Source: Trinickia dinghuensis
Lineage (GTDB): Bacteria; Pseudomonadota; Gammaproteobacteria; Burkholderiales; Burkholderiaceae
Assembly: GCF_003367175.1 (NCBI RefSeq)
Contig: NZ_QRGA01000014.1
Coordinates: forward strand, 186,001-250,000
Direction: 5' to 3'
DNA: 64,000 nucleotides
The translations under genes were made by a program, and so were the position numbers. Below the pieces are notes generated by a model. The model ran no database searches. It was given only the letters and a program-made list of their open reading frames with translations, and had not been told where the DNA came from. The stretch's first letter is position 1. Every line of letters begins with the position of its first letter. This document shows positions 47,899 to 56,210 of the stretch, piece after piece.

Positions 47899-48453
47899 TT
47901 GGACATCCATATTCCGCCGCACGGCGTGCAATATCAATCGATCACAAATCAAACGACCGAGCCGACGGTTAAATCCAAGGGAAAACTGATCCGGACTGAC
48001 ACGACCACCGTGGAGGTCATCATCAGTGACTCGCGGCCAGCGACGTTTGGATCACAGTTCGGTCATGCCGCGATTATCGTCAATGGCATCGCATACTCGC
48101 GAGCGCCCGGTGGATACGATTCAAAAAGAACTTATGTCGAGTACGTTGCAGCCCAGCGGAACATTCGAGACTCAATTGGCTACGTGCTCCGCGTATCTCG
48201 CGAGGAGGAAAGAAGAATTAGAACCGAATTGAAGCGCCGCGTGGAAGTAACAAACGGCGACCCCACACGTCACCGATATAGTCTCACGGCAAACAGCTGC
48301 TCGTCGAACGTCGTTGATGTACTGCACCTCGTGGGGATCCTTGCCCATGATCCTCGAGGGTTTGGCGTAGTGAGTCCCGCAGACATCGCAGTTGGACTAT
48401 CTCATTCCAAACGAGTAACAGCGGTTCGATTCTATCGGAGAGTGGGCTCGTGA
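47899..48453 (+). CDS. Permuted papain-like His/Cys protein, candidate secreted toxin or cell-wall/lipid hydrolase
   Basis: The 184-residue product has no recognised close family. It contains FGHAAIIVNGIAYS (His56) followed later by YSLTANSCSSNVVDVLHL (Cys134). His before Cys in these settings is the order seen in permuted NlpC/P60-like folds (YiiX, LRAT, DUF4105). No signal peptide is present. The start is TTG 47899, chosen because an AAGGAGG ribosome binding site lies seven bases upstream; a TTG at 47866 would add eleven residues without such a site. The base composition is clearly lower in GC than the flanking genes. The stop overlaps the start of a lipoprotein gene. The arrangement suggests an effector with its immunity protein; function is not proven. 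Confidence 0.65.
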   Translation: MDIHIPPHGVQYQSITNQTTEPTVKSKGKLIRTDTTTVEVIISDSRPATFGSQFGHAAIIVNGIAYSRAPGGYDSKRTYVEYVAAQRNIRDSIGYVLRVSREEERRIRTELKRRVEVTNGDPTRHRYSLTANSCSSNVVDVLHLVGILAHDPRGFGVVSPADIAVGLSHSKRVTAVRFYRRVGS

Positions 48454-48731
48454 AAAATCTTCTCTCGGCAATTTCAATCACAATCGGAATTCTGATTTCC
48501 GCCTGTTCGACTAAAACCGGTGAGGTATGGGTGGCGGCAGAGGGAACGCCAGTCTATGCATCTGCGAACGATGCGGAAACGAGAGAACTCTTCACCTTAT
48601 TCGCCGGCGATTCTTGCATTCCGCTGCGGAGTGTCTTTGAGAAGGTGTACCTTCACACCGAAGTCCAGTGCGAGAACGGCCGCGGATGGGTCATCGATCA
48701 ACAAAATTTCAACATCACATCCGCCAGCTAG
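48450..48731 (+). CDS. Small lipoprotein, possible immunity protein (93 aa)
   Basis: The GTG start at 48450 overlaps the TGA of the preceding gene (GTGA), giving translational coupling. The product begins with a lipoprotein signal peptide and lipobox (MKNLLSAISITIGILISAC, Cys19 modified). A short periplasmic beta-rich domain of about 70 residues follows (GEVWVAAEGTPVYASA, YLHTEVQCENGRGWVID), resembling a small SH3-like fold with a Cys pair (Cys57 and Cys75). Low GC matches its partner. A periplasmic lipoprotein coupled to a putative hydrolase fits an immunity or inhibitor role; this is inference. Confidence 0.7.
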   Translation: MKNLLSAISITIGILISACSTKTGEVWVAAEGTPVYASANDAETRELFTLFAGDSCIPLRSVFEKVYLHTEVQCENGRGWVIDQQNFNITSAS

Positions 48732-48831
48732 TGGGTTGATCTTCCCGAAGTTGAGTTTTCGAGACCCGTTCCACGGCGCGCGCCTTCCTTCTACCGTAAG
48801 CGGCTGACAGCTCGCTTCCGCGGGCCTCACC

Positions 48832-49707
48832 TCAATCGTTCCCCACCGTCTCCGCCAGCCGCTTGATCGTGGCCACACGCTCGCCGATGAGGTCCGCGCG
48901 GTCCGCCTCGGTACCGAGCGGCGCGGTCGCATCGAAATACGTCGACCAAGCACGTTGAGCGCGCACGAGCGCCGGCCGCGCACGAACCGGCAGCTTTTCG
49001 CGCAGCGAGCGCTCGTAGCGGTGCAAGTCGAATTGCGCGTGCTCGCACGCCGCGTCGACATTGCACGGCCGCATGCGGTCGTCGTGCGCGCGCGCATCGT
49101 CGCTTTGTGCGCGCGACAGCGTCGCGGCAGGACTCGAAGCCGTAGGCGCATCCGAGCCGGCGCTCGCCCCGGAAGCCGAGGAAGCCGAACCAGAGGCTGC
49201 CGCTGCGCCCGACGCGGCAGAAGCGCCCGACGCGACAGGAGCCGGCGCAGGCGGCGCGAAGCGCGATGCCACATGCCGCACCGCGAGCGCGCGGTCGCGC
49301 ACCGACTGCAACTGCACGTTCGCTTCGGTAATCGAGTAGGTGCTGCCGCGCGTCGTCTCGAATACGGCGCGCAGCAGCGGCACCTCTTCCTTGCGCCAGG
49401 CGAGCCAGTGGTTCTGGCTGTCCATCCAGCCGCGTTTCACATCCTCGGGCGCATGAGCCGCGATCGAACGCATCGCGACGTCGATTGCCGCTTGCCACGC
49501 GTCGCGCGCGGCTTCGATGCACTGCACTTGGCCCGGTGTCGACGAACGATCCGACCGCGCCGAACAACTCTGCATCGCCGTGTCGATCGGATCGGCCCGC
49601 GCGGCTTCCGCACGTGCGGCGAGCGGCGCGGCCGACAGTGCGACCAGAAGCGCGCAGCGCATGGCCGATGCCGTAACCGCGCCGAAAAGAGCGTTCGACT
49701 TCGGCAT
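48832..49707 (-). CDS. LprI-like (DUF1311) periplasmic protein with two lysozyme-inhibitor-like domains
   Basis: The 291-residue protein has a signal peptide (about 1-35, cleavage near ARA) and a first LprI/DUF1311-like domain (about 40-150; SCSARSDRSSTPGQVQCIEAARDAW, MDSQNHWLAWRKEEV). An Ala/Ser-rich linker follows (about 165-210) and then a second, shorter Cys-containing helical domain (about 215-290; CNVDAACEHAQFDLHRYERSL, VRAQRAWSTYFDATAPLGT). Related proteins inhibit lysozyme or are secreted with unknown function. It follows the large decarboxylase by two bases on the same strand, so it may be cotranscribed. Confidence 0.8.
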   Translation of the reverse strand: MPKSNALFGAVTASAMRCALLVALSAAPLAARAEAARADPIDTAMQSCSARSDRSSTPGQVQCIEAARDAWQAAIDVAMRSIAAHAPEDVKRGWMDSQNHWLAWRKEEVPLLRAVFETTRGSTYSITEANVQLQSVRDRALAVRHVASRFAPPAPAPVASGASAASGAAAASGSASSASGASAGSDAPTASSPAATLSRAQSDDARAHDDRMRPCNVDAACEHAQFDLHRYERSLREKLPVRARPALVRAQRAWSTYFDATAPLGTEADRADLIGERVATIKRLAETVGND

Positions 49708-49709
49708 CG

Positions 49710-51989
49710 TCAAATCCGTACGCAGTCGACGAAATATTCCGTGCGCCCGTTGACGGTTTCCGCCACGAGACCGTGAATATCCGTATAGAAACCGGGGAAG
49801 CGCTCGTTGAATTCGCGCGCGAACCGCAGGTAATTGACGATCGTCTTGTTGAAGCGCTCGCCCGGAATCAGCAGCGGAATTCCCGGCGGATACGGCGTGA
49901 GCAGAATACTCGTCACACGCCCCTCGAGTTCGTCGATAGGCACGCGATCGATCTCGCGGTGCGCGAGCTTGGCGAACGCGTCCGACGGCTTCATCGCGGG
50001 CTCCATGCTCGACAAGTACATTTCCGTCGTCAGCCGCGCGATGTCGTTCGCCCGGTAGACGCTGTGGATCGCCTGGCACAGATCGCGTAGGCCCATGCGC
50101 TCGTAGGCAGGATGCTGCGCAATGAATTCCGGCAGCACGCGCCAGAGCGGCTGGTTCTGGTCGTAATCGTCCTTGAACTGCTGCAGTTCGGTCACCATCG
50201 AGTTCCAACGGCCCTTCGTGATGCCGATCGTGAACATGATGAAGAACGAATAGAGGCCCGTTTTTTCGACGATGATGCCGTGCTCGGCCAGGTACTTCGT
50301 GACGATCGCGGCCGGAATGCCCGTCTCACCGAAGTCGCCGGCCATATCGAGCCCCGGCGTCACGATCGTCGCCTTGATCGGGTCGAGCATGTTGAAGCCG
50401 TCGGCGAGCGGCCCGAAACCGTGCCACGGGTCTTCCGCGCGCAAGATCCAGTCGTCGCGCGAGCCGATGCCTTCGTCGGCGAGCGCCTCGGGGCCCCACA
50501 CCTGGAAGAACCAGTCATCGCCGTATTCGGCGTCGACCTTGCGCATCGCGCGCCGGAAATCGAGCGCCTCCGCGATCGACTCCTCGACGAGCGCCGTGCC
50601 GCCGGGCGGCTCCATCATCGCGGCCGCGACGTCGCACGAGGCGATGATCGCGTACTGCGGGCTCGTCGACGTGTGCATCAGGTACGCCTCGTTGAAGCGA
50701 TGCCGATCGAACACGCCATGTTCCGAGTCCTGCACGACGATCTGCGAGGCCTGCGAAATACCGGCGAGCAGTTTGTGCGTCGAGTGCGTGGCGAACACGA
50801 GCGCGCCCGTGCGCGGACGCCCCGCGCCGATCGCATGCATGTCCTGATAAAACGAGTGAAACTCGGCGTGCGGCAGCCACGCTTCGTCGAAGTGCAGCGT
50901 GTCGAGGAAGTCGCCCAGCAGCTCCTTGATCATCTCGACGTTGTAGACGACGCCGTCGTACGTGCTCTGGGTGATCGTCAGGATGCGCGGCTTCAGGTTC
51001 GGATTCTTTTCCAACGCTTCGCGCGCGAACGGATTCGCCAAGATCTTCTTGCGAATGTTCTCGGGCTTGAATTCGTCGCGCGGGATCGGGCCGATGATGC
51101 CGAAGTTGTTGCGCGTCGGCGTAAGGAAGACCGGAATGGCGCCCGTCATCGTGATCGCGTGAAGGATCGACTTGTGGCAATTGCGGTCGACCACGACGAT
51201 GTCGCCCGGCGCGACCGTCGCGTGCCAGACGATCTTGTTCGAGGTCGAGGTGCCGTTCGTCACGAAAAACAGGTGATCGGCGCTGAAGATACGCGCGGCG
51301 TTGCGCTCGGAGGCGGCCACCGGGCCGATGTGATCGAGCAGTTGGCCCAGTTCGTCGACGGCATTGCAGACGTCGGCGCGCAGCATGTTTTCGCCGAAGA
51401 ACTGGTGGAACATCTGCCCAAGCGGGCTTTTCAGAAACGCGACGCCGCCCGAGTGGCCCGGGCAATGCCACGAGTACGAACCTTCGTCGGCATATTTGAC
51501 GAGTTCCTTGAAAAACGGAGGCGACAGCGAATCGAGGTAGACCTTCGCCTCGCGCACGATGTGGCGCGCGACGAACTCGGGCGTGTCCTCGAACATGTGG
51601 ATGAAGCCGTGCAGCTCGCGCAGGATGTCGTTCGGCAGGTGGCGCGAGGTACGCGTTTCGCCGTAGAGGAAGATCGGGATGTCGGCGTTGCGGCGGCGCA
51701 CTTCGGTGACGAACGCGCGCAATTCGAGAATGGCCGTGGCCAGCTCCGGCAGTTCCCCGTCCGGCCCCGTCTCGCCTAGCATGAGTTCGTCGTCGTCGAG
51801 CGACAAAATGAAGCACGACGCACGGCTCGATTGCTGCGCGAACGAAGTCAGGTCGCCGTAGCTCGTCAGGCCGAGCACTTCCACGCCCTCCCCTTCGATC
51901 GCTTCCGCGAGCGCGCGGATGCCCGAGCCCGAGATGTTCTCGGAGCGAAAATCTTCGTCGATGATGACGACGGGGAAACGAAACTTCAT
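49710..51989 (-). CDS. PLP-dependent arginine/lysine/ornithine decarboxylase (inducible acid-resistance type)
   Basis: The 759-residue enzyme belongs to the fold-type I basic amino acid decarboxylases (LdcI/AdiA class). It has an N-terminal wing domain resembling a receiver (about 1-130) and a PLP domain with SWHCPGHSGGVAFLKSPLG, the cofactor lysine in THSTHKLLAG (about residue 400), and the TQSTYDGVVYN motif that favours lysine decarboxylase. A C-terminal domain follows (about 600-759; LTPYPPGIPLLIPGE). These enzymes consume a proton and make cadaverine or agmatine. ATG 51989 gives MKFRFPVVIIDED. It lies downstream of dcd, a common order in Burkholderia; no antiporter gene is adjacent. Substrate not settled. 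Confidence 0.92.
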   Translation of the reverse strand: MKFRFPVVIIDEDFRSENISGSGIRALAEAIEGEGVEVLGLTSYGDLTSFAQQSSRASCFILSLDDDELMLGETGPDGELPELATAILELRAFVTEVRRRNADIPIFLYGETRTSRHLPNDILRELHGFIHMFEDTPEFVARHIVREAKVYLDSLSPPFFKELVKYADEGSYSWHCPGHSGGVAFLKSPLGQMFHQFFGENMLRADVCNAVDELGQLLDHIGPVAASERNAARIFSADHLFFVTNGTSTSNKIVWHATVAPGDIVVVDRNCHKSILHAITMTGAIPVFLTPTRNNFGIIGPIPRDEFKPENIRKKILANPFAREALEKNPNLKPRILTITQSTYDGVVYNVEMIKELLGDFLDTLHFDEAWLPHAEFHSFYQDMHAIGAGRPRTGALVFATHSTHKLLAGISQASQIVVQDSEHGVFDRHRFNEAYLMHTSTSPQYAIIASCDVAAAMMEPPGGTALVEESIAEALDFRRAMRKVDAEYGDDWFFQVWGPEALADEGIGSRDDWILRAEDPWHGFGPLADGFNMLDPIKATIVTPGLDMAGDFGETGIPAAIVTKYLAEHGIIVEKTGLYSFFIMFTIGITKGRWNSMVTELQQFKDDYDQNQPLWRVLPEFIAQHPAYERMGLRDLCQAIHSVYRANDIARLTTEMYLSSMEPAMKPSDAFAKLAHREIDRVPIDELEGRVTSILLTPYPPGIPLLIPGERFNKTIVNYLRFAREFNERFPGFYTDIHGLVAETVNGRTEYFVDCVRI

Positions 51990-52102
51990 GGACGAATCTC
52001 CAAAAACAAGGACCGCGGGCACGGGTGGTTGCATCCCTCGTGCCAGCGGCCGCCAAAACTGCCTAGTCTCTACGTGCTACGCGTCCGTTCTGTGACGGTG
52101 CG

Positions 52103-52672
52103 CTACGTCTTGGGCAGCGTGACGCCGTGCTGCCCCTGGTATTTCCCGCCTCGGTCGGCGTACGACACCTCGCAAACCTCGTCGCTTTCGAAGAACAGCA
52201 CCTGCGCGACCCCTTCGTTCGCGTAGATCTTCGCCGGCAGCGGCGTCGTATTCGAGAACTCGAGCGTCACGTAGCCTTCCCATTCGGGCTCGAACGGCGT
52301 CACGTTGACGATGATCCCGCACCGGGCGTACGTCGACTTGCCGAGGCAGACGGTCAAGACGTTGCGCGGAATGCGGAAGTACTCGACCGTGCGCGCGAGC
52401 GCGAACGAATTCGGCGGAATGATGCAAACGTCGCCCTTGAAATCGACAAACGATTTTTCGTCGAAGTTCTTCGGATCGACGATCGTCGAATTGATGTTCG
52501 TGAAGATCTTGAATTCGTCGGCGCAGCGAATGTCGTAGCCGTAGCTCGACGTCCCGAAGCTGACGATCTTGCGGCCGTCATCGCCTCGGCGCACCTGATC
52601 GGGCACGAACGGCTCGATCATGTTGTGCTGTCCGGCCATGCGCCGAATCCACTTGTCGGATTTGATGGTCAT
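52103..52672 (-). CDS. dcd: dCTP deaminase
   Basis: Dcd deaminates dCTP to dUTP, the main dTMP precursor route in many bacteria. The 189-residue protein has [27 protein letters not shown], the catalytic-region [23 protein letters not shown] with its Glu, and the C-terminal lid [18 protein letters not shown] 52672 gives the family start. It sits between a SodC-like gene (23 bases) and the decarboxylase in one same-strand run. Confidence 0.96.
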   Translation of the reverse strand: MTIKSDKWIRRMAGQHNMIEPFVPDQVRRGDDGRKIVSFGTSSYGYDIRCADEFKIFTNINSTIVDPKNFDEKSFVDFKGDVCIIPPNSFALARTVEYFRIPRNVLTVCLGKSTYARCGIIVNVTPFEPEWEGYVTLEFSNTTPLPAKIYANEGVAQVLFFESDEVCEVSYADRGGKYQGQHGVTLPKT

Positions 52673-52695
52673 AAAAAGACGCTGAATAAGCGGAT

Positions 52696-53238
52696 TTACT
52701 GGCGGATCGCACCGCACGCGATCGCCGCGCCGACGCTGCGATCGGGAAACTCGGGATCGCCCGGTTCATGCCCGATGAGCACCGAGCGGCCGACGACGGA
52801 ACGCACGCCGTCGAGCGAAACATCCGTCGCGACGATGAAACCGGCGGCCACCCCCGTCGCGTCCGCGTGGATATTGCCGAGGTCGCCCGCGCGGCGCACG
52901 CCGGCTTTGAGCCGATCGGCCGCGGGGGCGAACACGGGGCCCGCGCTCGAACCGTCGGCCGCGTTGCAATCGCCTCGGTCGTGCACCTGCAGCGCGTGGT
53001 CGCTATTGGGCGGTAGACCGACCAGGTTGTACGTCACTTGGACGCCGTCCGCGCGCTCGAAGAACGTGACCGTGCCGCGCACCGTATTGCCGACCGTGGG
53101 CAATACTTGTGCGTCCGCGCGTTTTTCGTGGGGGCCGAAGAAGGCGGCGCAGCCGCCAAGCGCCGCGCTCGCCAACACCAGGCCGGCGACGACGATGCTC
53201 GGGCGACGGGGACGCCGCCCGCCGGTTCTCTCTCTCAT
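52696..53238 (-). CDS. SodC-like lipoprotein lacking most copper/zinc ligands
   Basis: The 180-residue product has a basic N-terminus, a lipoprotein signal with lipobox (LALGGC-type: [11 protein letters not shown]) and a Cu/Zn superoxide dismutase fold, recognised by [36 protein letters not shown] and [15 protein letters not shown]. Aligned with classic SodC, the ligand His46 is Gln (ALQVHD), His63 is Val (AGPVFAP), and His71 and His80 are replaced (RRAGD). Only His48, Asp83 and His120 remain. It is therefore probably not a dismutase. ATG 53238 has a GAGGAT site. It lies between apbC and dcd on the same strand. Confidence 0.85.
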   Translation of the reverse strand: MRERTGGRRPRRPSIVVAGLVLASAALGGCAAFFGPHEKRADAQVLPTVGNTVRGTVTFFERADGVQVTYNLVGLPPNSDHALQVHDRGDCNAADGSSAGPVFAPAADRLKAGVRRAGDLGNIHADATGVAAGFIVATDVSLDGVRSVVGRSVLIGHEPGDPEFPDRSVGAAIACGAIRQ

Positions 53239-53403
53239 GCGATCCTCATGCCGGCGCACGGCGCGCCTTGCGCCGCCGAGCCGGACTCAAGCGAAGGCGA
53301 CATGATACCGCGACGCGCGACGCACCCGCACGATCGAAGCCGCGCGCCGCGCCCGCGGGGCCTGCGGGCGGCGCCACAAGCACGGGACGGGCCGGTTGGC
53401 GGC

Positions 53404-54492
53404 TCACGTATCCTGGACGACGATGGTGGGGAACTTGGCGCTCATGTCGCGGGCGCGCTCGGCAATACGGATCGCCACCTTGCGCGCGATCGCGCGGTAG
53501 GTCTCGGCGATCCGCCCTTGCGGATCGGCCACGACGGTCGGACGGCCGCCGTCCGCCTGTTCGCGGATGCCGATGTCGAGCGGCAGGCTGCCAAGCGCTT
53601 CGACGCCGTACTCCTTGGCCATGCGCTCGCCGCCGCCCGCGCCGAAGATGTGCTCGGCGTGTCCGCAGTTCGAGCAGATATGGATGCTCATGTTTTCGAC
53701 GAGGCCGAGAATCGGCACGCCGACCTTCTCGAACATCTTGAGGCCTTTCTTGGCATCGATGAGCGCGATGTCCTGCGGCGTCGTGACGATGACGGCGCCC
53801 GTCAGCGGCACGCGCTGCGAAAGCGTGAGCTGGATGTCGCCCGTGCCGGGAGGCATGTCGACGATCAGATAATCGAGCTCGCTCCAGTTCGTCTGGCGCA
53901 GCAGCTGCTCCAGCGCCGACGTGGCCATCGGGCCGCGCCAGACCATCGGATTGTCCTGATCGACGAGAAAGCCGATCGAATTCGCCTCGATGCCGTGCCC
54001 CTTCATGGGGTTCATCGATTGCCCGTCAGGCGATTCGGGGCGACCTTCGATGCCGAGCATCATCGGCAGGGACGGGCCGTAAATATCGGCGTCGAGGATG
54101 CCGACGGCCGCGCCCTCGCTCGCGAGCGCGAGCGCGAGATTGACGGCGGTGGTGCTTTTGCCGACCCCGCCCTTGCCCGACGCGACGGCCACGATGTTCT
54201 TGACCTTCGGCAGCAGCTTCACACCCGGCTGCACCGTGTGCGCGACGATCGACTGCGACACCGTGACCTGGGCGCGTTCGACGCCGGGCACCTGCAACAG
54301 CGCTTGCTCGACGAGCGCGCGCACGGCATCGAACTGGCTCTTGGCCGGATAGCCGAGCACGACTTCGGCGGTGACGGCGGCGCCGTCGACGCTGACGTTC
54401 CTGACGCCCTTGCCGGTCGTTACCGGCTTGCCCGTGTTGGGATCGGTGACGGCCGCGAGGGCGGCGTCGACCAAGGCCCGATCAATGCTCAT
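53404..54492 (-). CDS. apbC: Fe-S cluster carrier ATPase ApbC/Mrp
   Basis: The 362-residue P-loop ATPase carries and delivers iron-sulfur clusters. An N-terminal DUF59/MIP18-like domain (about 1-85) precedes the ParA/MRP domain with the deviant Walker A ASGKGGVGKSTT (about 105), DADIYGPSLP, VDMPPGTGD and the Cys pair in ICSNCGHAEHIFG that binds the bridging cluster. The closing SLPLDIGIREQADGG is typical. ATG 54492 gives MSIDRALVDAAL. In betaproteobacteria it usually lies near metG, as here, although an OmpA-like gene and hipBA intervene. Confidence 0.95.
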   Translation of the reverse strand: MSIDRALVDAALAAVTDPNTGKPVTTGKGVRNVSVDGAAVTAEVVLGYPAKSQFDAVRALVEQALLQVPGVERAQVTVSQSIVAHTVQPGVKLLPKVKNIVAVASGKGGVGKSTTAVNLALALASEGAAVGILDADIYGPSLPMMLGIEGRPESPDGQSMNPMKGHGIEANSIGFLVDQDNPMVWRGPMATSALEQLLRQTNWSELDYLIVDMPPGTGDIQLTLSQRVPLTGAVIVTTPQDIALIDAKKGLKMFEKVGVPILGLVENMSIHICSNCGHAEHIFGAGGGERMAKEYGVEALGSLPLDIGIREQADGGRPTVVADPQGRIAETYRAIARKVAIRIAERARDMSAKFPTIVVQDT

Positions 54493-54785
54493 CAAATCGA
54501 CTCCGAGGGGTTGAAGCGCGCGGTGCAACGGTTGCCGGCGAAGCGTGCCGGGAACATTGCCGCAAAGCAAAAAGTTGAAAGAAAGTGTTGCACACCATTG
54601 CCAAAAAACGGGTGGCCGGGCAACTTCGCCCAGCGGCAAGCAAAGACGATGCCGCATGAAAGGCCCACAGGCACTATTGTAGTGGCTAGCGGTGGCTCAT
54701 GCCGCCGCGGGCCGATGCGTCTTTCCAGCTTGCCGGGTTTGCCGCCGCAACGCGCGAGCAACCGCTTTCGAGAGAGGACACCAAC

Positions 54786-55442
54786 ATGAACGCAAAAATC
54801 GTCACCCGCCTCACCGTATTCGCCATCGCCGGCTCGCTGATCGCCGGCTGCGCGACGCAGCAAGGTAACAACACAGCCGTGGGAACCGGCGTGGGCGCGG
54901 CCACCGGCGCCGCGCTCGGCGCGATCTTCGGCGGCGGCAAGGGTGCCGCCATCGGCGCGGGCGTCGGCGCGGTAGCCGGCGCGGCCACCGGCTACAACTG
55001 GCAGGCCATCCGCAACAAGTTGTCGGGCGCGTCGAAGGGCACCGGCACGCAAGTCACCGAGCAGCCGGACGGATCGCTCAAGCTGAACATTCCAAGCAAC
55101 GTGACGTTCGCGACGGACAGCTACCAGATCAACCCGGCGCTTTATCCGACGCTCAACGAATTGTCGGCGCAAATGCAGCAGCACCCGGAACTCGTCGCGC
55201 GTATCAACGGCTACACGGATAGCACGGGCAGCGCGCAGTACAACCAAACGCTGTCGCAAAACCGGGCGCAAAGCGTGGCGACCTATTTGAGCCAGCACGG
55301 CGTGGCGCCGCAGCGGATGGCCCCGGCGGGCTACGGCCCGGGCAATCCGGTTGCCGACAACAACACCCCCGCCGGCCGCGCCCAAAACCGCCGCGTCGAG
55401 ATTTATCTGAGCGCGATGGCCCAGAAAGCGCCGGCCCAGTAA
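54786..55442 (+). CDS. OmpA-family outer-membrane lipoprotein with glycine-zipper region (YiaD-like)
   Basis: The 218-residue protein has a lipoprotein signal (IAGSLIAGC, Cys22). A glycine-zipper segment (about 32-70; GTGVGAATGAALGAIFGGGKGAAIGAGVGAV, given by position) probably spans or inserts into the membrane. The C-terminal OmpA peptidoglycan-binding domain (about 95-210) has NVTFATDSYQINP, INGYTDSTGSAQYN and LSQNRAQSVATYL with the diaminopimelate-binding Asp and Arg. It anchors the outer membrane to the wall. A GAGAGGAC ribosome binding site precedes ATG 54786. It is divergent from apbC. Confidence 0.92.
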   Translation: MNAKIVTRLTVFAIAGSLIAGCATQQGNNTAVGTGVGAATGAALGAIFGGGKGAAIGAGVGAVAGAATGYNWQAIRNKLSGASKGTGTQVTEQPDGSLKLNIPSNVTFATDSYQINPALYPTLNELSAQMQQHPELVARINGYTDSTGSAQYNQTLSQNRAQSVATYLSQHGVAPQRMAPAGYGPGNPVADNNTPAGRAQNRRVEIYLSAMAQKAPAQ

Positions 55443-55451
55443 GGGGTCGCC

Positions 55452-55663
55452 GATCGATCGGCGACCTCCGAGGCGGTCGATCGATCATCTCAAAAACAGC
55501 GACGGAAGGCGGCAAGAAGGCGCCGGTAAACGAATCGAAAAAATTTTCGAACTCGCCGGCATTTCGCCTGTCTCTATGTACGGTACGTGGCTGGCAATCG
55601 CCGCTGCGTCACCATTCTCCTCTTGTCGTTGTTGCTCCGGGGCCAACTGCCCCGGTTTTTTTT
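55452..55663 (+). terminator. Hairpin and rho-independent terminator after the OmpA-like gene
   Basis: A hairpin with 9-bp arms GATCGATCG / CGATCGATC (55452-55460 and 55478-55486) lies just after the stop. Further on, stem CCGGGGC / GCCCCGG (55637-55643 and 55649-55655) is followed by eight T and is a strong terminator. The rest of the 474-base gap to hipB shows no gene, and GC falls toward the hipB promoter. Confidence 0.78.
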
Positions 55664-55882
55664 GCCTGCTTTCGCGAGCAATTTCGACTTCGTGACCCGT
55701 CTTCCGCTTACCGCTTCACGCGTCGGTTCCACTTCAACCTCAAAACTCATCACACACGGAATCAGCGCTCGATGTCATCCGACGGCATAAACCTGTGCGG
55801 TCCATGCAAGCCAGAGGACAATGGAGCCGCGTGAAGCCGCACGACTTCGCACCGCCTTGTGAAGCAACTTGAATTTATGACT

Positions 55883-55930
55883 GATATATCTAACATTTTC
55901 TGAATATAACGCAGAAATGTTAGATATGTC
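55883..55930 (+). promoter_or_regulatory. Promoter/operator inverted repeat of hipBA
   Basis: Left arm 55883-55902 (GATATATCTAACATTTTCTG) is the reverse complement of right arm 55912-55930 except for one substitution and one extra T. The spacer holds TATAAC, and the left arm overlaps a TTGAAT-N16-TAACAT promoter. The right arm covers the hipB start codons. This is the expected layout for HipB autorepression. Confidence 0.72.
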
Positions 55931-56210
55931 ATACAAAGAAACCGGTGCATCGAGCGCCCCCCCACTTCTCCTCGCCCCTGACTTCGGAAACGCGTTCCGG
56001 CGCGAACGCAAGGCGCAAGGACGCACCCAGCAATGGGTTGCGGAAAAAGCCGGCGTCGCGCGCTTCACGATCACCCAATTGGAGTCGGGGCAGAACGTCG
56101 GCCTCCACCATATCTTGGCTGCGCTTACCGCGCTCGGAAAAGGGCTGTCGATCGTATCGGCGCGGCCCGACTACGACCAGATCAAGGAGATTTTCGGTGA
56201 GGACGAATAG
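55917..56210 (+). CDS. hipB: HipB-like antitoxin, XRE-type HTH
   Basis: The 97-residue protein has a central Cro/XRE helix-turn-helix (about 24-80; GNAFRRERKAQGRTQQWVAEKAGVARFTITQLESG, by position) and a short C-terminal tail (ARPDYDQIKEIFGEDE) that would contact HipA. HipB dimers repress the hipBA promoter and neutralise HipA. ATG 55917 and ATG 55926 are both possible; both lie inside the right arm of the operator repeat. It overlaps hipA by 14 bases. The low-GC upstream sequence suggests acquisition. Confidence 0.88.
   Translation: MLDMSYKETGASSAPPLLLAPDFGNAFRRERKAQGRTQQWVAEKAGVARFTITQLESGQNVGLHHILAALTALGKGLSIVSARPDYDQIKEIFGEDE

Noticed and set aside
47679-47899. Search for a PIP box before the low-GC gene pair
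   Set aside because: Only a single TTCGC is present near 47727 without a partner at 15 bases, so there is no evidence of hrp control.
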